Assembly: GCA_049645705.1 (NCBI GenBank)
Contig: JBARUK010000077.1
Span: 6,591-70,590 of the forward strand
Source of the DNA: JBGNFV01 sp049645705
GTDB taxonomy: Bacteria; Bacteroidota; Bacteroidia; Cytophagales; Cyclobacteriaceae
Reading direction: 5' to 3'
DNA: 64,000 bases
Shown here: one piece after another, positions 35,909 through 45,415 of the stretch
Position numbering within the stretch: the stretch's first letter is position 1
How the letters are laid out: each line of letters starts with the position of its first letter
Made by a program: the position numbers and the translations under genes
The notes under the pieces: model-generated
Seen by the model: the letters and a program-made list of their open reading frames with translations, nothing else
The model's database searches: none
What the model was told of the DNA's origin: nothing

Positions 35909-36212
35909 TCAGGCCCCGACAGCTTCGGCAGGAAAGTGCCCCTCTAGCAGGTGGAGGCCATCCCGCGACATCCATCTGGTCTGTATAGTGATACTTTCAC
36001 CATTTTTCAGAATAAACCTTCCTGCCTTTTTACCTTCTGTGGTGGAAATAGGCTATTTCCGGCAGAGGTATTTCTATGAACCTGTTCTGATGATAGACTT
36101 CCAGGGCAGGATCGTGCTCTTTGACCAGGCGGGATTCGTGCAGGGCACTTATACTTATGGCAATACCAGCGACTGACAAACAGGCCACTGCCAGGCTTGA
36201 AGCAAGGGACAT
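35909..36212 (-). pseudogene. small frameshifted gene, unknown (LytTR-like segment)
   Basis: On the minus strand a frame opens at 36212 with a hydrophobic N-terminus, passes HDPALEVYHQNRFIEIPLPEIAYF, and stops. Deleting one C near 36048 joins it to a frame that continues TTEGKKAGRFILKNGESITIQ and ends at 35909, about 100 residues in all. The IPLPEIAYF ... ILKNGESI part loosely resembles a LytTR domain but I do not trust this. The clean join argues for a real gene that has recently lost its frame. Confidence 0.5.
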
Positions 36213-36245
36213 TAAAAAAGCCCCGGTAGTGGCCGGGGCTTTTTA
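36213..36245 (-). terminator. terminator of the alcohol dehydrogenase gene
   Basis: The stem AAAAAGCCCCGG / CCGGGGCTTTTT has a 6-base loop and T tracts on both strands. It is 36 bases after the dehydrogenase stop on the minus strand. Confidence 0.85.
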
Positions 36246-36280
36246 GTGAGTCGGTTGACTGTCAGTTCATATGGAGGCTT

Positions 36281-37294
36281 TTACTTGCCGCCCATTTGAA
36301 GCACCGCCCTGAATCGGGCCTCATTGTTCATCATTTTCTCGTAAGCCTCTTTAGCTTTATCCAGCGGAAAGGTCTCGATCATAGGTAGCACATGTGTATG
36401 CGCACTGAAGTTCAAAGTGTCCTCAGAGTCGCGCGCCGTACCGCTGGCCCAGCCACCGATAGACTTACTGCCCGGTATCAACTGCAGAGGTGATACTTCT
36501 ATGTTGTCATCTGCTGCGGCTATCACCAGGAGTTTACCTTTTATGCCCAGGCCACCTATTACACTACTGATGGCCTTACCGCTGGGGGCAGTGGCCAGGA
36601 TCACTTTGGCTCCGCCCAGGTTCTGCAGTTCCTCAGCGGCATCCTTTTCCTTGGCATTTATGAAGTAGTCCGCTCCCAGCTCATCGGCCAGGTCCTTTTT
36701 ATCATTACTGGTAGAAATAGCCGCTACCTGGTAGCCCATCTTTTTAGCATACTGCACGCCTAAGTGGCCCAGGCCGCCCAGGCCCTGTACGGCAACCAGG
36801 TCGCCAGACCTGAGATCTGCGTTTCTTAGTGCATTAAATACGGTGATACCGGCACATAGCAAGGGGGCGGCTTCTTCGGACTTAAGGTCATCCGGTACGG
36901 CAGCTACTGCCTCATGAGGCGCTACCATGTATTCGGCGTAGCCGCCGTCATAGCTTATGCCTGTTATCTGGGCATTCTGGCAGTCGATGAACTCGCCTCT
37001 GCGGCAAGGTTCGCAGGTAAAGCAGTGTCCGCCGTGCCAGCCTACGCCTACGCGCTGTCCCTGCTTCCACTCTGTTACTTTATCGCCTACTTTCTCTACT
37101 GTACCTACTACCTCATGGCCAGGCACCCGCGGGTATTCTATACCGGGCCAGGCACCCTCTTTTGTAAACATATCGCTATGGCATACGCCACAGGCCTCTA
37201 CCTTTATCAGGACTTCATTCTCTTTTGGCTGGGGTATATCTCTGTCTACTATTTCAAAGTCGCCCCCGGCTTTGGCTATCTGTACTGCTTTCAT
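36281..37294 (-). CDS. zinc-dependent alcohol dehydrogenase
   Basis: The 337-residue medium-chain dehydrogenase has the catalytic-zinc ligands Cys in GVCHSDMF and His in the GHEVVG motif, the structural-zinc segment CEPCRRGEFIDC, and the Rossmann motif GLGGLGH. It oxidises primary alcohols or reduces aldehydes with NAD(P)(H). It is monocistronic with its own terminator, divergent from nothing nearby. The family is clear; the physiological alcohol is not. Confidence 0.92.
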   Translation of the reverse strand: MKAVQIAKAGGDFEIVDRDIPQPKENEVLIKVEACGVCHSDMFTKEGAWPGIEYPRVPGHEVVGTVEKVGDKVTEWKQGQRVGVGWHGGHCFTCEPCRRGEFIDCQNAQITGISYDGGYAEYMVAPHEAVAAVPDDLKSEEAAPLLCAGITVFNALRNADLRSGDLVAVQGLGGLGHLGVQYAKKMGYQVAAISTSNDKKDLADELGADYFINAKEKDAAEELQNLGGAKVILATAPSGKAISSVIGGLGIKGKLLVIAAADDNIEVSPLQLIPGSKSIGGWASGTARDSEDTLNFSAHTHVLPMIETFPLDKAKEAYEKMMNNEARFRAVLQMGGK

Positions 37295-37388
37295 CTATAT
37301 CAAGTTGCAAATGAACATTCTACACTATCATTTAAAGCAACTGACACAGCAAATGTTTAGTCCACCTGGCGGCGGTATGGTCAGTACA

Positions 37389-38165
37389 TTAATCCAGCTT
37401 TTTAAGTAGAGCAGATGCCTGTTTGTTGTAGGGTTTTGCCCGGGTATCTCCCACCAGCCGCTTCAGCCAGAAAGTAGCCTCCTGTTCGTTGCCCTCCCAC
37501 AGGTAAGTGAGTGACAGGTACCACTTGGCCCTGTGGCCCAGGGGGCCGTCATCCTTTATCAGTGTACGCAGGTGCGACTTGGCATCGTCCGTATCCCCGG
37601 ACTCCAGGTATGATATGGCTGCCATAAACCTGACGTAGGCATCGTCGTCGTGAGCCAGCAGGTAGTCCTCGAACCGGTAAGCAGCTTCTTCGAACTGCCC
37701 CTGGTTATAGTATTGGCCTGCTTCGGCCAGCGCTTCATCAGCACTACCCCGGTCTATGCTATAGGCCGGCCTCTTGTAATGCTGAGCAAACAGTGATTCA
37801 TCAGGTCGCGAAAAAACTCCGCTCGCCCACAAGGCAAGGGTCATTACCAATATGACAGACGCAGCAGCCCCCAGCCACCAGCGGCTGGTGAGGCTCAGGA
37901 TACGGCCGTCGTCTTGTTTACGTTCCGGTTGAGTCTTTATACTGTCCTCCACTACTTCGCTGTGAATGGCGTCCAGCCTGCTTTTTAATTCGTGGTTTTT
38001 GCCTTGTCGTATACCGTCTTGTATTGCCTGGCGAAAATGCACCTCGTTTCTTAACTCGGTATCATTGTTCATTTCAGTTTCAAAGGCCTCCCGGTCTTCC
38101 GGCAACATACGGTTCTGTACATAGCGGTCGACTCGTACGTCTTTCTCTGAGCGGTTGCTTTCCAT
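37389..38165 (-). CDS. anti-sigma factor-like membrane protein with TPRs
   Basis: The 258-residue protein has an N-terminal helical region (1-75) of the type that binds ECF sigma factors, one membrane helix (about 97-117), and a periplasmic TPR-like domain (about 135-258). It lies 40 bases after the sigma factor gene on the same strand. Such pairs act as a transmembrane switch: the periplasmic part senses a signal and releases the sigma factor. I see no zinc-finger motif, so it belongs to the TPR branch. The signal is unknown. Confidence 0.78.
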   Translation of the reverse strand: MESNRSEKDVRVDRYVQNRMLPEDREAFETEMNNDTELRNEVHFRQAIQDGIRQGKNHELKSRLDAIHSEVVEDSIKTQPERKQDDGRILSLTSRWWLGAAASVILVMTLALWASGVFSRPDESLFAQHYKRPAYSIDRGSADEALAEAGQYYNQGQFEEAAYRFEDYLLAHDDDAYVRFMAAISYLESGDTDDAKSHLRTLIKDDGPLGHRAKWYLSLTYLWEGNEQEATFWLKRLVGDTRAKPYNKQASALLKKLD

Positions 38166-38205
38166 AAAAAAATTCTTGTACGTGTCTGTCTTTATTGTAC
38201 GAAGC

Positions 38206-38793
38206 TCAAAAATATAACAGCTGCTTCAAAAAATCATTTTCGCTTACCATGTCCCGGAGTCTGCTCAGGCAGCTGTGCTTTTTATTCCGGGCTACGGCTT
38301 CGCTGGCCATATCCATTTTCAGGGCTATTTCCTTCATAGACTTCCTGTCGTAGTAAAAAAGGGTCAGTACCGTTTTACACTTTGGACCAAGCCGGTCTAT
38401 GTGCTCCATCAGAACAGCGGAACGCTCATTTTCCAGCAGTACCTTCAGATCGTCCTCCTGCACTTTATCAAATTCGTGGAGGTCTAGCAGCCTGGACCGG
38501 TTAATAGACTGCCTGAGTCGATCTATCCAGATGTTACGACACACAGAATATAAGTAGGTTTTGACAGAACTGGTAAGGATGAAGTCTTCCTGCCGGGACT
38601 TATTGTATAATACAATTATACCATCCTGAAAGACGTCCTTTGCGTCATCGGGCGAGCCATTGTTCTTAAGAATAAATATCTCGATAAGCCCGTAATACTC
38701 CTGGTACAATTGTTTCAGGCACCTGTTTTCAGTCTGTTGATCTCCCGAAGAGAGTCCCTTCAATATTTCATTTCCAGACAGGTTTACCCTCAT
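38206..38793 (-). CDS. ECF-type RNA polymerase sigma factor
   Basis: The 195-residue protein (209 if the ATG at 38835 is used) has sigma region 2 (YYGLIEIFILKNNGSPDDAKDVFQDGI) and region 4 (helix-turn-helix near SMKEIALKMDMASEAVARNKK). I prefer the start at 38793 because the preceding 14 codons (CKNKPHHFET) look untypical. It is cotranscribed with the anti-sigma gene, and divergent from the 157-residue protein and the CHAT gene, so these are likely targets. Region 2 is slightly longer than in most ECF factors, as is common in Bacteroidota. Confidence 0.88.
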   Translation of the reverse strand: MRVNLSGNEILKGLSSGDQQTENRCLKQLYQEYYGLIEIFILKNNGSPDDAKDVFQDGIIVLYNKSRQEDFILTSSVKTYLYSVCRNIWIDRLRQSINRSRLLDLHEFDKVQEDDLKVLLENERSAVLMEHIDRLGPKCKTVLTLFYYDRKSMKEIALKMDMASEAVARNKKHSCLSRLRDMVSENDFLKQLLYF

Positions 38794-38940
38794 AGTTTCG
38801 AAATGATGCGGTTTGTTTTTGCAATAGGGCGGCAATATCTCCGCCTGGTAACTTAGGATGAAAATATATTTAATTTCGATTAAAGGTAGTAAATTAACCT
38901 CATCGCGAAGGCCTATTAACTCACTAATAAATTATTTCGT

Positions 38941-39414
38941 ATGAATGACGAAAATAAAAAAAAGCAGGGTGTTCCACCATTAGAAGAGGGAGATCCGTAC
39001 GTAATTGTTGTTTCTTCCGGAGGTCCGCCGAATCCGGATGATAACGAGGATCTGGATACGGATGGCGGCCCTATCAAGATCAAGTTTCCGTTTGAACTGG
39101 CCTACCAGGATAATAATGGGAGCGGAGATCAGACAATAGATGTGATCATATTCGCCGAGATCATTGATTCGCTGAGCCAGCTTATCACCTCATCCAGTTA
39201 CCCGATGACACTTTCGTCCACCCCCTCACAGGTCAACATAAAAATAGACTACAATGAAATTCCGGATGACAGGCATACCTTTATCCGGCTGAAATGGGGC
39301 AAACAGGGTAGCCAGATTGAATTCCTGTTACTTACAGTGCCATTCTCATTTCCACAGTCCAAAAAGGAATACCTGAAGAGTGTGAAACTGAAGTATCAGA
39401 AAACACGATCATAA
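38941..39414 (+). CDS. small acidic protein of unknown function upstream of CHAT protease
   Basis: The 157-residue protein has a low-complexity acidic N-terminus (1-48, with PPNPDDNEDLD) and a folded C-terminal region rich in beta-strand residues and basic at the very end (YLKSVKLKYQKTRS). There is no signal peptide or catalytic motif. It lies 147 bases from the divergent sigma gene and is followed by a terminator, then the CHAT gene. A role as substrate, regulator or adaptor of the CHAT protease is only a guess from position. Confidence 0.7.
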   Translation: MNDENKKKQGVPPLEEGDPYVIVVSSGGPPNPDDNEDLDTDGGPIKIKFPFELAYQDNNGSGDQTIDVIIFAEIIDSLSQLITSSSYPMTLSSTPSQVNIKIDYNEIPDDRHTFIRLKWGKQGSQIEFLLLTVPFSFPQSKKEYLKSVKLKYQKTRS

Positions 39415-39420
39415 CTTACA

Positions 39421-39446
39421 GAAGGCCGCTCAGGCCTTCTTTTTTG
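39421..39446 (+). terminator. terminator between the 157-residue protein and the CHAT gene
   Basis: The perfect stem GAAGGCC / GGCCTTC is followed by six T. It implies that the CHAT gene has its own promoter or is expressed at a lower level by read-through. Confidence 0.85.
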
Positions 39447-39524
39447 TTAATTTACGATCAATTATAGTCAGTAATAATTAACTTACGCGTCCTCCGGTAG
39501 CCAGCCCAACGATTTTACCCGAAC

Positions 39525-42500
39525 ATGAATCGCACGTTACCGTTTCTGATCACCCTGCTCATACTGCTGTTGCAACAGCAATATGCTCCTGCCGTACCTC
39601 TTCCTGTCCGGAACGAAGCTGATTCACTATTGTCTGCCGCCAAAAGCCTCGTCATTTCCGGTCATCCTGATAGTGCTCAGCACATACTGGCTGGTGCCAC
39701 CGGCCAAAATGCTACGCGTCTGGCCCTGCCTGTAAGAGTGGTGCATGCGGCAGCCGCAGAAGACTTTTCAGAGAGAATAGGCCTGCTGGAGAACAAACTC
39801 CCGGCCAATAGTAGCCCCGGGTGGTGGACGGCTAAAGGCCACCTGCTGCTGGCAGAAGCCTACCTGGGCACTGGCAGGGCTGTCGAAGCCAGCCCTCTTT
39901 TCTCTAAGACTAAAGAGCTGGCCGAGGAAATTAAAGATCCGGAAATACTCGTATTTGCCTACATAGGGCAGGCTGCTTGCGCTTACTACCTGGGAGCCTA
40001 CGATGATATGGAGAGAAAACTGGTGACCGCCAGAACGGAAGCTAACCGGCACCTGCCTGCAGACCATAAGGCGCTGGCTACCTGCGACCACCTGCTGGGT
40101 GTGCTGTACCAGGTCAACGGAAACCATGAAAAAGCCCTGGAAATAAGCCTGCGGGTGCTGGATCGGATGAAGAGGTCAGGAGAAGCCAACCTGCTACCCT
40201 ACTATGCAAATACAGGCACCATATACCTGGAAAAGGGAGAATACGCTTATGCTATAGCGTACTTTGATCAGGCAATAAAAAAAGGCAATCCGGAGAACCT
40301 CTCCATGATGGCTACCTGCCACAACAATATGGGGCAGGCCCAGCACAGGCTGAATCATATGACTGAAGCCATTAGCTCCTTCCGGCAAAGTATAGCTCTT
40401 TACAATAAAGCCGACAGGCAGTCTGACCGGAAGAGTCTGAGCGATGCGTATAATAACCTGGCTTCCTGCTACCTGAGCCGCGAACAGCCCGATAGTGCGC
40501 TGGCTGTGATAAACCAGGCCAGAAACGAAATACCTTCCGTATGGTCCCGTGACCCCCTTTCATGGCATACCCTCGGGGTGACCCGTATGAAAAAGGGCGA
40601 TATCGATAAGGCTTACCCCTACCTGCTCACAGGCTTACGACTGCACAAGGAAAAATACGGTGAAGCGCACCCCTACCAGGCCACCATCTATACCGACCTG
40701 GCCAGGCTGGCCCGTGCGGGCAATAAACCAGGTCATTCCATAAGCTATGTAGACAGTGCACTGGCCATAGTCATGCCCGACATAGGGACGGAAAGGACTG
40801 CACCGAATAATAAAAACGGCGAAACTGCCCAGGTGGCTGCATGGTACGCCCTGCGGGAAAAGGCCAACATACTTACAGAGCTGACCAGGCATGACAGCAC
40901 TTACCTGGAACCGGCTATGCGGGTGCACAGGCAGTCAGTAAGCCTGCTGGAAGACATCCGGAAGACACTGGCTACTGACGAGTCGGGCACGGCATGGAGT
41001 ACGGCAGCCCACCCTGTACTGGAGTCCGGTATCCTTATGGCCACTCAAAGCTATGATCTTACGGGTAGTGAGAACTACATGGAAGATGCGCTTCGCTTTG
41101 CGGAGAAGAACAAGTCAGTGAAACTGCTGGAATCAACCCTGGAAGCCATAGCTGCCCTGAACGACCCGTACCTGGACAGCATCACAGCCCTGGAAGAAAA
41201 GATAAACCGGGAGCTGGCCATGTACCGCCGCAAGCTGGCCGGCAGTGAGAGTGAAAGCAGGAAAAAGGTGTGGCAGGACAGGGTATTTGAGCTGAAGCAA
41301 GACCAGGATAAGCTACTAACGGCCCTGCGACAGGGTACCCCGGCCTACTACCGCCAGAGATATATAGAGGAAGGACTCCACACAGATAGTATCCGGCAGC
41401 TGTTCACCTCTGCGTCAGACCTGTTCATAGAGTACTTTGTAGGCAGAGAACAGGTATGGGCCATCTGGCTTACAAGTGATCAGAAGGGTGTATATCCTAT
41501 TGGCAGCACAGCAAAATTACGGTCCCGTGTAGCGGCCTATCTTGCTGCCGTATCTACCCGGCCCTCACTTTCTTATCAGAATTCTATTGATGAATTCGGC
41601 CACCTCACGTCCCTTGGGCACGGGCTCTATCAGGAACTGCTGCATCCGGCCATGAAGCACCTACCGGCCAATGCCGGGGGCGGCCGACTCATTATCATTC
41701 CCGACGGATGGCTGAGCTACCTGCCTTTTGAAAGCCTTCTGACTGATGAGACAGCTCCGGATGCTACACCCTACTATTCAGATCTGCCCTACCTCGTATC
41801 ATCCTACACTATCAGTTATGCCTATTCTGCCGGTCTGCTTATATCACCGGGTATGGGACAATCCGCTGCCCCGAATAAGGGTATAGGAATTTACGCTCCC
41901 TACACTTCTTCTGACCATAACAAGCTACAGGTGGCCCAGACGGAAGGCTGCAACAAGGGTAAGCTCTACGTCCTGGCCTGCAGTAACCAAGAGACAGAAG
42001 GTATCCGTACGCTTATGGATGGGGAACTGGTAGAGGGAGGTAATGCCACCCGCGGGCACTTTCAGCAGTACGCAGGTAGCTACCAGGTATTACACCTGGC
42101 TACACATGCCTGCCTGGATCCGTATGACCCTACACTGAACCGCATATATCTTGCGGATGACTACCTTACTACTTCCGAACTTTACGGCATGAAGCTGAAC
42201 GCCCGTATGGCGGTACTAAGTGCCTGTAATACCGGTAGCGGTGAGCTGGTGGCGGGTGAAGGGGTTATGAGCCTGGGGCGTGGGCTGGCCTATGCAGGGG
42301 TAGAAAGTATGGTGACCAGCCTGTGGCCTATAGATGACTGTACTACGTCTAACCTTATGGTGAACTTCTACCGTGAGCTGCTGGGCAGTGAGCCTATGGC
42401 TAAGGATGAGGCTCTCAGAGCTGCCAAGCTCAGCTTTATGCAGTCATCGGAAGATATACTGGCGCACCCTTACTACTGGGCGGCATTTATACATACTGGT

Positions 42501-42635
42501 AAGTGGACCCCACTGGATACAGACAGTATGGTGCCGTCTTATACAGAAAACATTTCTCTGAAATGGTGGCGTGCTGGCTGCCTGGTAATGATTCTGGCGC
42601 TTTTAGGGTTTTCTGTCAAAAAGGTCGTTGCCTGA
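39525..42635 (+). CDS. TPR-CHAT domain protease with C-terminal membrane helix
   Basis: The 1036-residue protein has a signal-like N-terminus (1-24), TPRs (about 60-520), a coiled-coil linker (about 540-620), a CHAT caspase-like domain (about 700-1000) and a C-terminal helix (about 1012-1030). The dyad is His861 in LATHACLD and Cys901 in LSACNTGSG, so it should be an active caspase-fold protease. CHAT-TPR proteins act in programmed-death and defence-type systems, with TPRs binding partners. Its position next to a sigma/anti-sigma pair suggests stress control. Substrates are unknown. Confidence 0.9.
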   Translation: MNRTLPFLITLLILLLQQQYAPAVPLPVRNEADSLLSAAKSLVISGHPDSAQHILAGATGQNATRLALPVRVVHAAAAEDFSERIGLLENKLPANSSPGWWTAKGHLLLAEAYLGTGRAVEASPLFSKTKELAEEIKDPEILVFAYIGQAACAYYLGAYDDMERKLVTARTEANRHLPADHKALATCDHLLGVLYQVNGNHEKALEISLRVLDRMKRSGEANLLPYYANTGTIYLEKGEYAYAIAYFDQAIKKGNPENLSMMATCHNNMGQAQHRLNHMTEAISSFRQSIALYNKADRQSDRKSLSDAYNNLASCYLSREQPDSALAVINQARNEIPSVWSRDPLSWHTLGVTRMKKGDIDKAYPYLLTGLRLHKEKYGEAHPYQATIYTDLARLARAGNKPGHSISYVDSALAIVMPDIGTERTAPNNKNGETAQVAAWYALREKANILTELTRHDSTYLEPAMRVHRQSVSLLEDIRKTLATDESGTAWSTAAHPVLESGILMATQSYDLTGSENYMEDALRFAEKNKSVKLLESTLEAIAALNDPYLDSITALEEKINRELAMYRRKLAGSESESRKKVWQDRVFELKQDQDKLLTALRQGTPAYYRQRYIEEGLHTDSIRQLFTSASDLFIEYFVGREQVWAIWLTSDQKGVYPIGSTAKLRSRVAAYLAAVSTRPSLSYQNSIDEFGHLTSLGHGLYQELLHPAMKHLPANAGGGRLIIIPDGWLSYLPFESLLTDETAPDATPYYSDLPYLVSSYTISYAYSAGLLISPGMGQSAAPNKGIGIYAPYTSSDHNKLQVAQTEGCNKGKLYVLACSNQETEGIRTLMDGELVEGGNATRGHFQQYAGSYQVLHLATHACLDPYDPTLNRIYLADDYLTTSELYGMKLNARMAVLSACNTGSGELVAGEGVMSLGRGLAYAGVESMVTSLWPIDDCTTSNLMVNFYRELLGSEPMAKDEALRAAKLSFMQSSEDILAHPYYWAAFIHTGKWTPLDTDSMVPSYTENISLKWWRAGCLVMILALLGFSVKKVVA

Positions 42636-43727
42636 TCATTCACTATCATCCTCATCCGACATGCCTTCTTCTATAGTTTGCTCTGCCTCTTTTTCAGTAT
42701 CCTCATCCCTGGGTACGGAGTCCTGCTCAAAGCTCTCTACGGGTTCGTAGCTGAGAGAAGCATATATTGGAAAATGGTCGGAACCAATGCCATCCAGGAC
42801 TTCCATCTCGATAAGCTTAAAGTCTTTTGAATGAAAAACATGATCGAGGGGCCACCTGAACAGAATATTATCGGCATTAAAGGTATTATAAAAACCCCGC
42901 CCTATTCGTGGATCCAGCAGGCCGCTGACTTCCTGAAACAGCCGGGTAGTCTGAGACCAGGCTACATCGTTAAAATCACCAGCTACTACTACAGGCTTAG
43001 TCTCATCATACGCTTTCTTACCTACTATCACTATTTCCGCATCACGTTCACGGCTGTCGTCAGACTCTCCGGGAGCAGGCGGGCGCGGATGAACGCCGTA
43101 GAATGACACCCATGTATTATTTGAAAGCAGTACCTCTGTGTATATCGAGGGAATATCGTCTTCTACTAAATAGTTTACCTCTTCACCCCGCAGTGGCAGC
43201 CGGGAATACAGCAGCAGACCGTAGGTATTGTCCAGGGGCACCTTAATGGTATATAGATAGTCCTTTTCAAGCTCCTCAAGCCCGGTTTCCCAGCCATCGT
43301 CCCCTTCAAGGACTAATAAAATGTCCGGGTTATATTCCTCTACCATGGAAACAAGCTTGCTGTACTCGGTATTAGTTTGTAGTACATTGCTTACCAGTAC
43401 ACTAAAGGAGACGGTATCTCTACCGTCGTACTCAGTATACAGCGTCTGAAAAGGTGATAGCTTGGTGTATGGATATATCTTATATCCCTGGTATATCACA
43501 GCTACGATCAGCAGGATAAGCCACACCTTAGCCCGCTTTTTTCTGCGATATTCCAGGGAGTACATCAGCCCTATGGCTATGACCGTGATACCCACTAACT
43601 GAAGGCGGGGGAAATCAAATGCCCTGACGAACCATTCTTCGGAAGTAAGCAGGGGGATCAGGGTGGATACTAAGACAAAGATTGCCAGTAGCCGGAATAA
43701 AACTCTTGTTACTTTAGCAGCGCTCAT
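42636..43727 (-). CDS. membrane-anchored endonuclease/exonuclease/phosphatase-family protein
   Basis: The 363-residue protein has three N-terminal membrane helices (about 7-28, 38-58 and 66-83) and a C-terminal EEP domain with GDFNDVAWS, LDHVFHS and GSDHFPIY, the metal- and phosphate-binding segments of the fold. An acidic tail closes it. The family cleaves phosphodiester or phosphomonoester bonds (DNA, lipids, inositol phosphates); the active domain would face the periplasm. It is convergent with the CHAT gene, with stop codons adjacent. Confidence 0.85.
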   Translation of the reverse strand: MSAAKVTRVLFRLLAIFVLVSTLIPLLTSEEWFVRAFDFPRLQLVGITVIAIGLMYSLEYRRKKRAKVWLILLIVAVIYQGYKIYPYTKLSPFQTLYTEYDGRDTVSFSVLVSNVLQTNTEYSKLVSMVEEYNPDILLVLEGDDGWETGLEELEKDYLYTIKVPLDNTYGLLLYSRLPLRGEEVNYLVEDDIPSIYTEVLLSNNTWVSFYGVHPRPPAPGESDDSRERDAEIVIVGKKAYDETKPVVVAGDFNDVAWSQTTRLFQEVSGLLDPRIGRGFYNTFNADNILFRWPLDHVFHSKDFKLIEMEVLDGIGSDHFPIYASLSYEPVESFEQDSVPRDEDTEKEAEQTIEEGMSDEDDSE

Positions 43728-43828
43728 TTTATAGCCGTTAATAACAGCATTATCTTATCAGTGTGTACATAAACTCTTCGTATTATAATGGTTTTTGAAA
43801 TACCCGGCTCATTATCTGACATTTCTTT

Positions 43829-44761
43829 TCAGTAAAGTTTACGCTTACTGCTCTCATCGCTGAATATTACCTGCAAATCAGACAGAGTGTTTACGTCCTT
43901 TTCCGGCAGGTCAGCCCATTTACAGAATTTACGCAATAATACACTTACTTTCAGACCATCTTTACGCATGCTTCTGATGGACAAAGCCCCTTCTGACTTG
44001 GCTAGTTTGTGGTTACTTTCATCCTGCAGTAGTCCGTGGTGTACAAAGGATACAGCCAGGAATTTCTCCAGCTCCAGCGCCTCTGCCAGCCAGAGTTGAG
44101 CCGCCGAAGAAGAAAACAGGTCATCGCCTCGTACGATCAGCGTAGTGCCCATCGCTTCATCGTCACACAGGCTCGCCAGTTGATAGGCGGCAGCATCATC
44201 TTTACGCCAAATAACAAAATCGCCCATACCGGCTTTCAGGTTATAGGGCTTTCCTTTACCTTCCAGGCCAGGCACAAAAATATTGAGGGCCTTATCATCC
44301 AGTGCACTGCGAACAGCATAGGGTGCATCGAAGGCCCTTTTGCCTATACGGCGGCAGGTCTCCGGGTATATGCCATCGGCCGAAGCTTCCCTTATCTTCC
44401 TGCGTGAACACCTGCAGGCATATGCTTTGCCTGTATCCAGCAGCCTTTCTGCGGCTTTACGGTATACGGCCATCTTATCCTGCTGGCTGTGGTCACGGTA
44501 GAAGTTGCCTGGTCCCGAAGGCCCTTCATCAGGCTCTATCCCCAGCCAGTTCAGCGTATCGAATATATCTTCCACGTACTCCGGCCTGGATCTTGCCGAA
44601 TCTATGTCGTCTATTCTGAGCCAAAGCCTGCCGTCGTAGTATCTGGTCAGCAGGCAGGTCAGCAAAAAATTAAACGCATTGCCCTGATGCAGTAAGCCGC
44701 TTGGGGTAGGTGCAATCCGGGAAACTACCCGGTTTTCGGACATGTTGGTTTGGTGAGGCAT
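43829..44761 (-). CDS. gluQ: glutamyl-queuosine tRNA(Asp) synthetase-like protein
   Basis: The 310-residue protein is a glutamyl-tRNA synthetase paralogue lacking the anticodon-binding half. It has PTPSGLLHQGN in place of the HIGH box, a zinc site (ACRCSRRKI ... YPETCR) as in GluQ-RS, and KLAKSEG as the KMSKS-like loop. GluQ-RS attaches Glu to the queuosine base of tRNA(Asp). The size and zinc motif decide for GluQ over GltX. No queuosine gene is adjacent. Confidence 0.85.
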   Translation of the reverse strand: MPHQTNMSENRVVSRIAPTPSGLLHQGNAFNFLLTCLLTRYYDGRLWLRIDDIDSARSRPEYVEDIFDTLNWLGIEPDEGPSGPGNFYRDHSQQDKMAVYRKAAERLLDTGKAYACRCSRRKIREASADGIYPETCRRIGKRAFDAPYAVRSALDDKALNIFVPGLEGKGKPYNLKAGMGDFVIWRKDDAAAYQLASLCDDEAMGTTLIVRGDDLFSSSAAQLWLAEALELEKFLAVSFVHHGLLQDESNHKLAKSEGALSIRSMRKDGLKVSVLLRKFCKWADLPEKDVNTLSDLQVIFSDESSKRKLY

Positions 44762-44861
44762 GGTTGTTGCCGACTAATATACATATCAAACCAGCTATCC
44801 CAAATACCTTCATTATTATCCGGATATTTACGATAGTGCAGGCTTTTTATACGTGATCTGA

Positions 44862-45413
44862 ATGAGCGAAAAGGATAGGAACAGGAGAAAACGACAGGCA
44901 ACTGTACTGAGAAGATTCAGGAAGATACACCGCTACAGTGGTATAGCACTGTTCGTGTTCTTCTTCATCATTGGTATTACCTCCGTATTACTGGGCTGGA
45001 AAAAGCACTCCGGCGATGTGCTTATGCCTGAGACCAGGAAGGGTACCCCTGCTACTCTGTCTGAATGGCTGCCTATGGACTCGCTGCAGAACATAGCTTT
45101 TGAAGCTCTTGCAGATTCTGCCTATACGCTCGACAGGATAGATGTGAGACCCGGTAAGGGAGTGGCCAAATTCAGATTTGATCAGGAAAATATGGAAGTG
45201 CAGGTAGACGGCGGTACCGGAGAGGTATTAAATAAAGGTCCGCGGAGAGCGGACCTTATTGAAAGCATTCATGACGGAAGTTACGTTGATGACCTGCTAG
45301 GTACAGGTGGTGTTATTAAGGTGTTCTATAGTACACTCACAGGTCTGTCGTTAACGATGTTTGTCATATCGGGCTTTTGGTTATGGTATGGCCCGAAACG
45401 AATGCGCAGATAA
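44862..45413 (+). CDS. PepSY-associated membrane protein
   Basis: The 183-residue protein has one helix at about 26-46 and another at about 158-176, with a PepSY-like periplasmic domain between (FEALADSAYTLDRIDVRPG ... VDGGTGEVLNKG). The PepSY-TM family is linked with iron uptake reductases or peptidase inhibition. This short version has only two helices. It is convergent with the TPR gene, with three bases between stops. Confidence 0.75.
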   Translation: MSEKDRNRRKRQATVLRRFRKIHRYSGIALFVFFFIIGITSVLLGWKKHSGDVLMPETRKGTPATLSEWLPMDSLQNIAFEALADSAYTLDRIDVRPGKGVAKFRFDQENMEVQVDGGTGEVLNKGPRRADLIESIHDGSYVDDLLGTGGVIKVFYSTLTGLSLTMFVISGFWLWYGPKRMRR

Positions 45414-45415
45414 TA

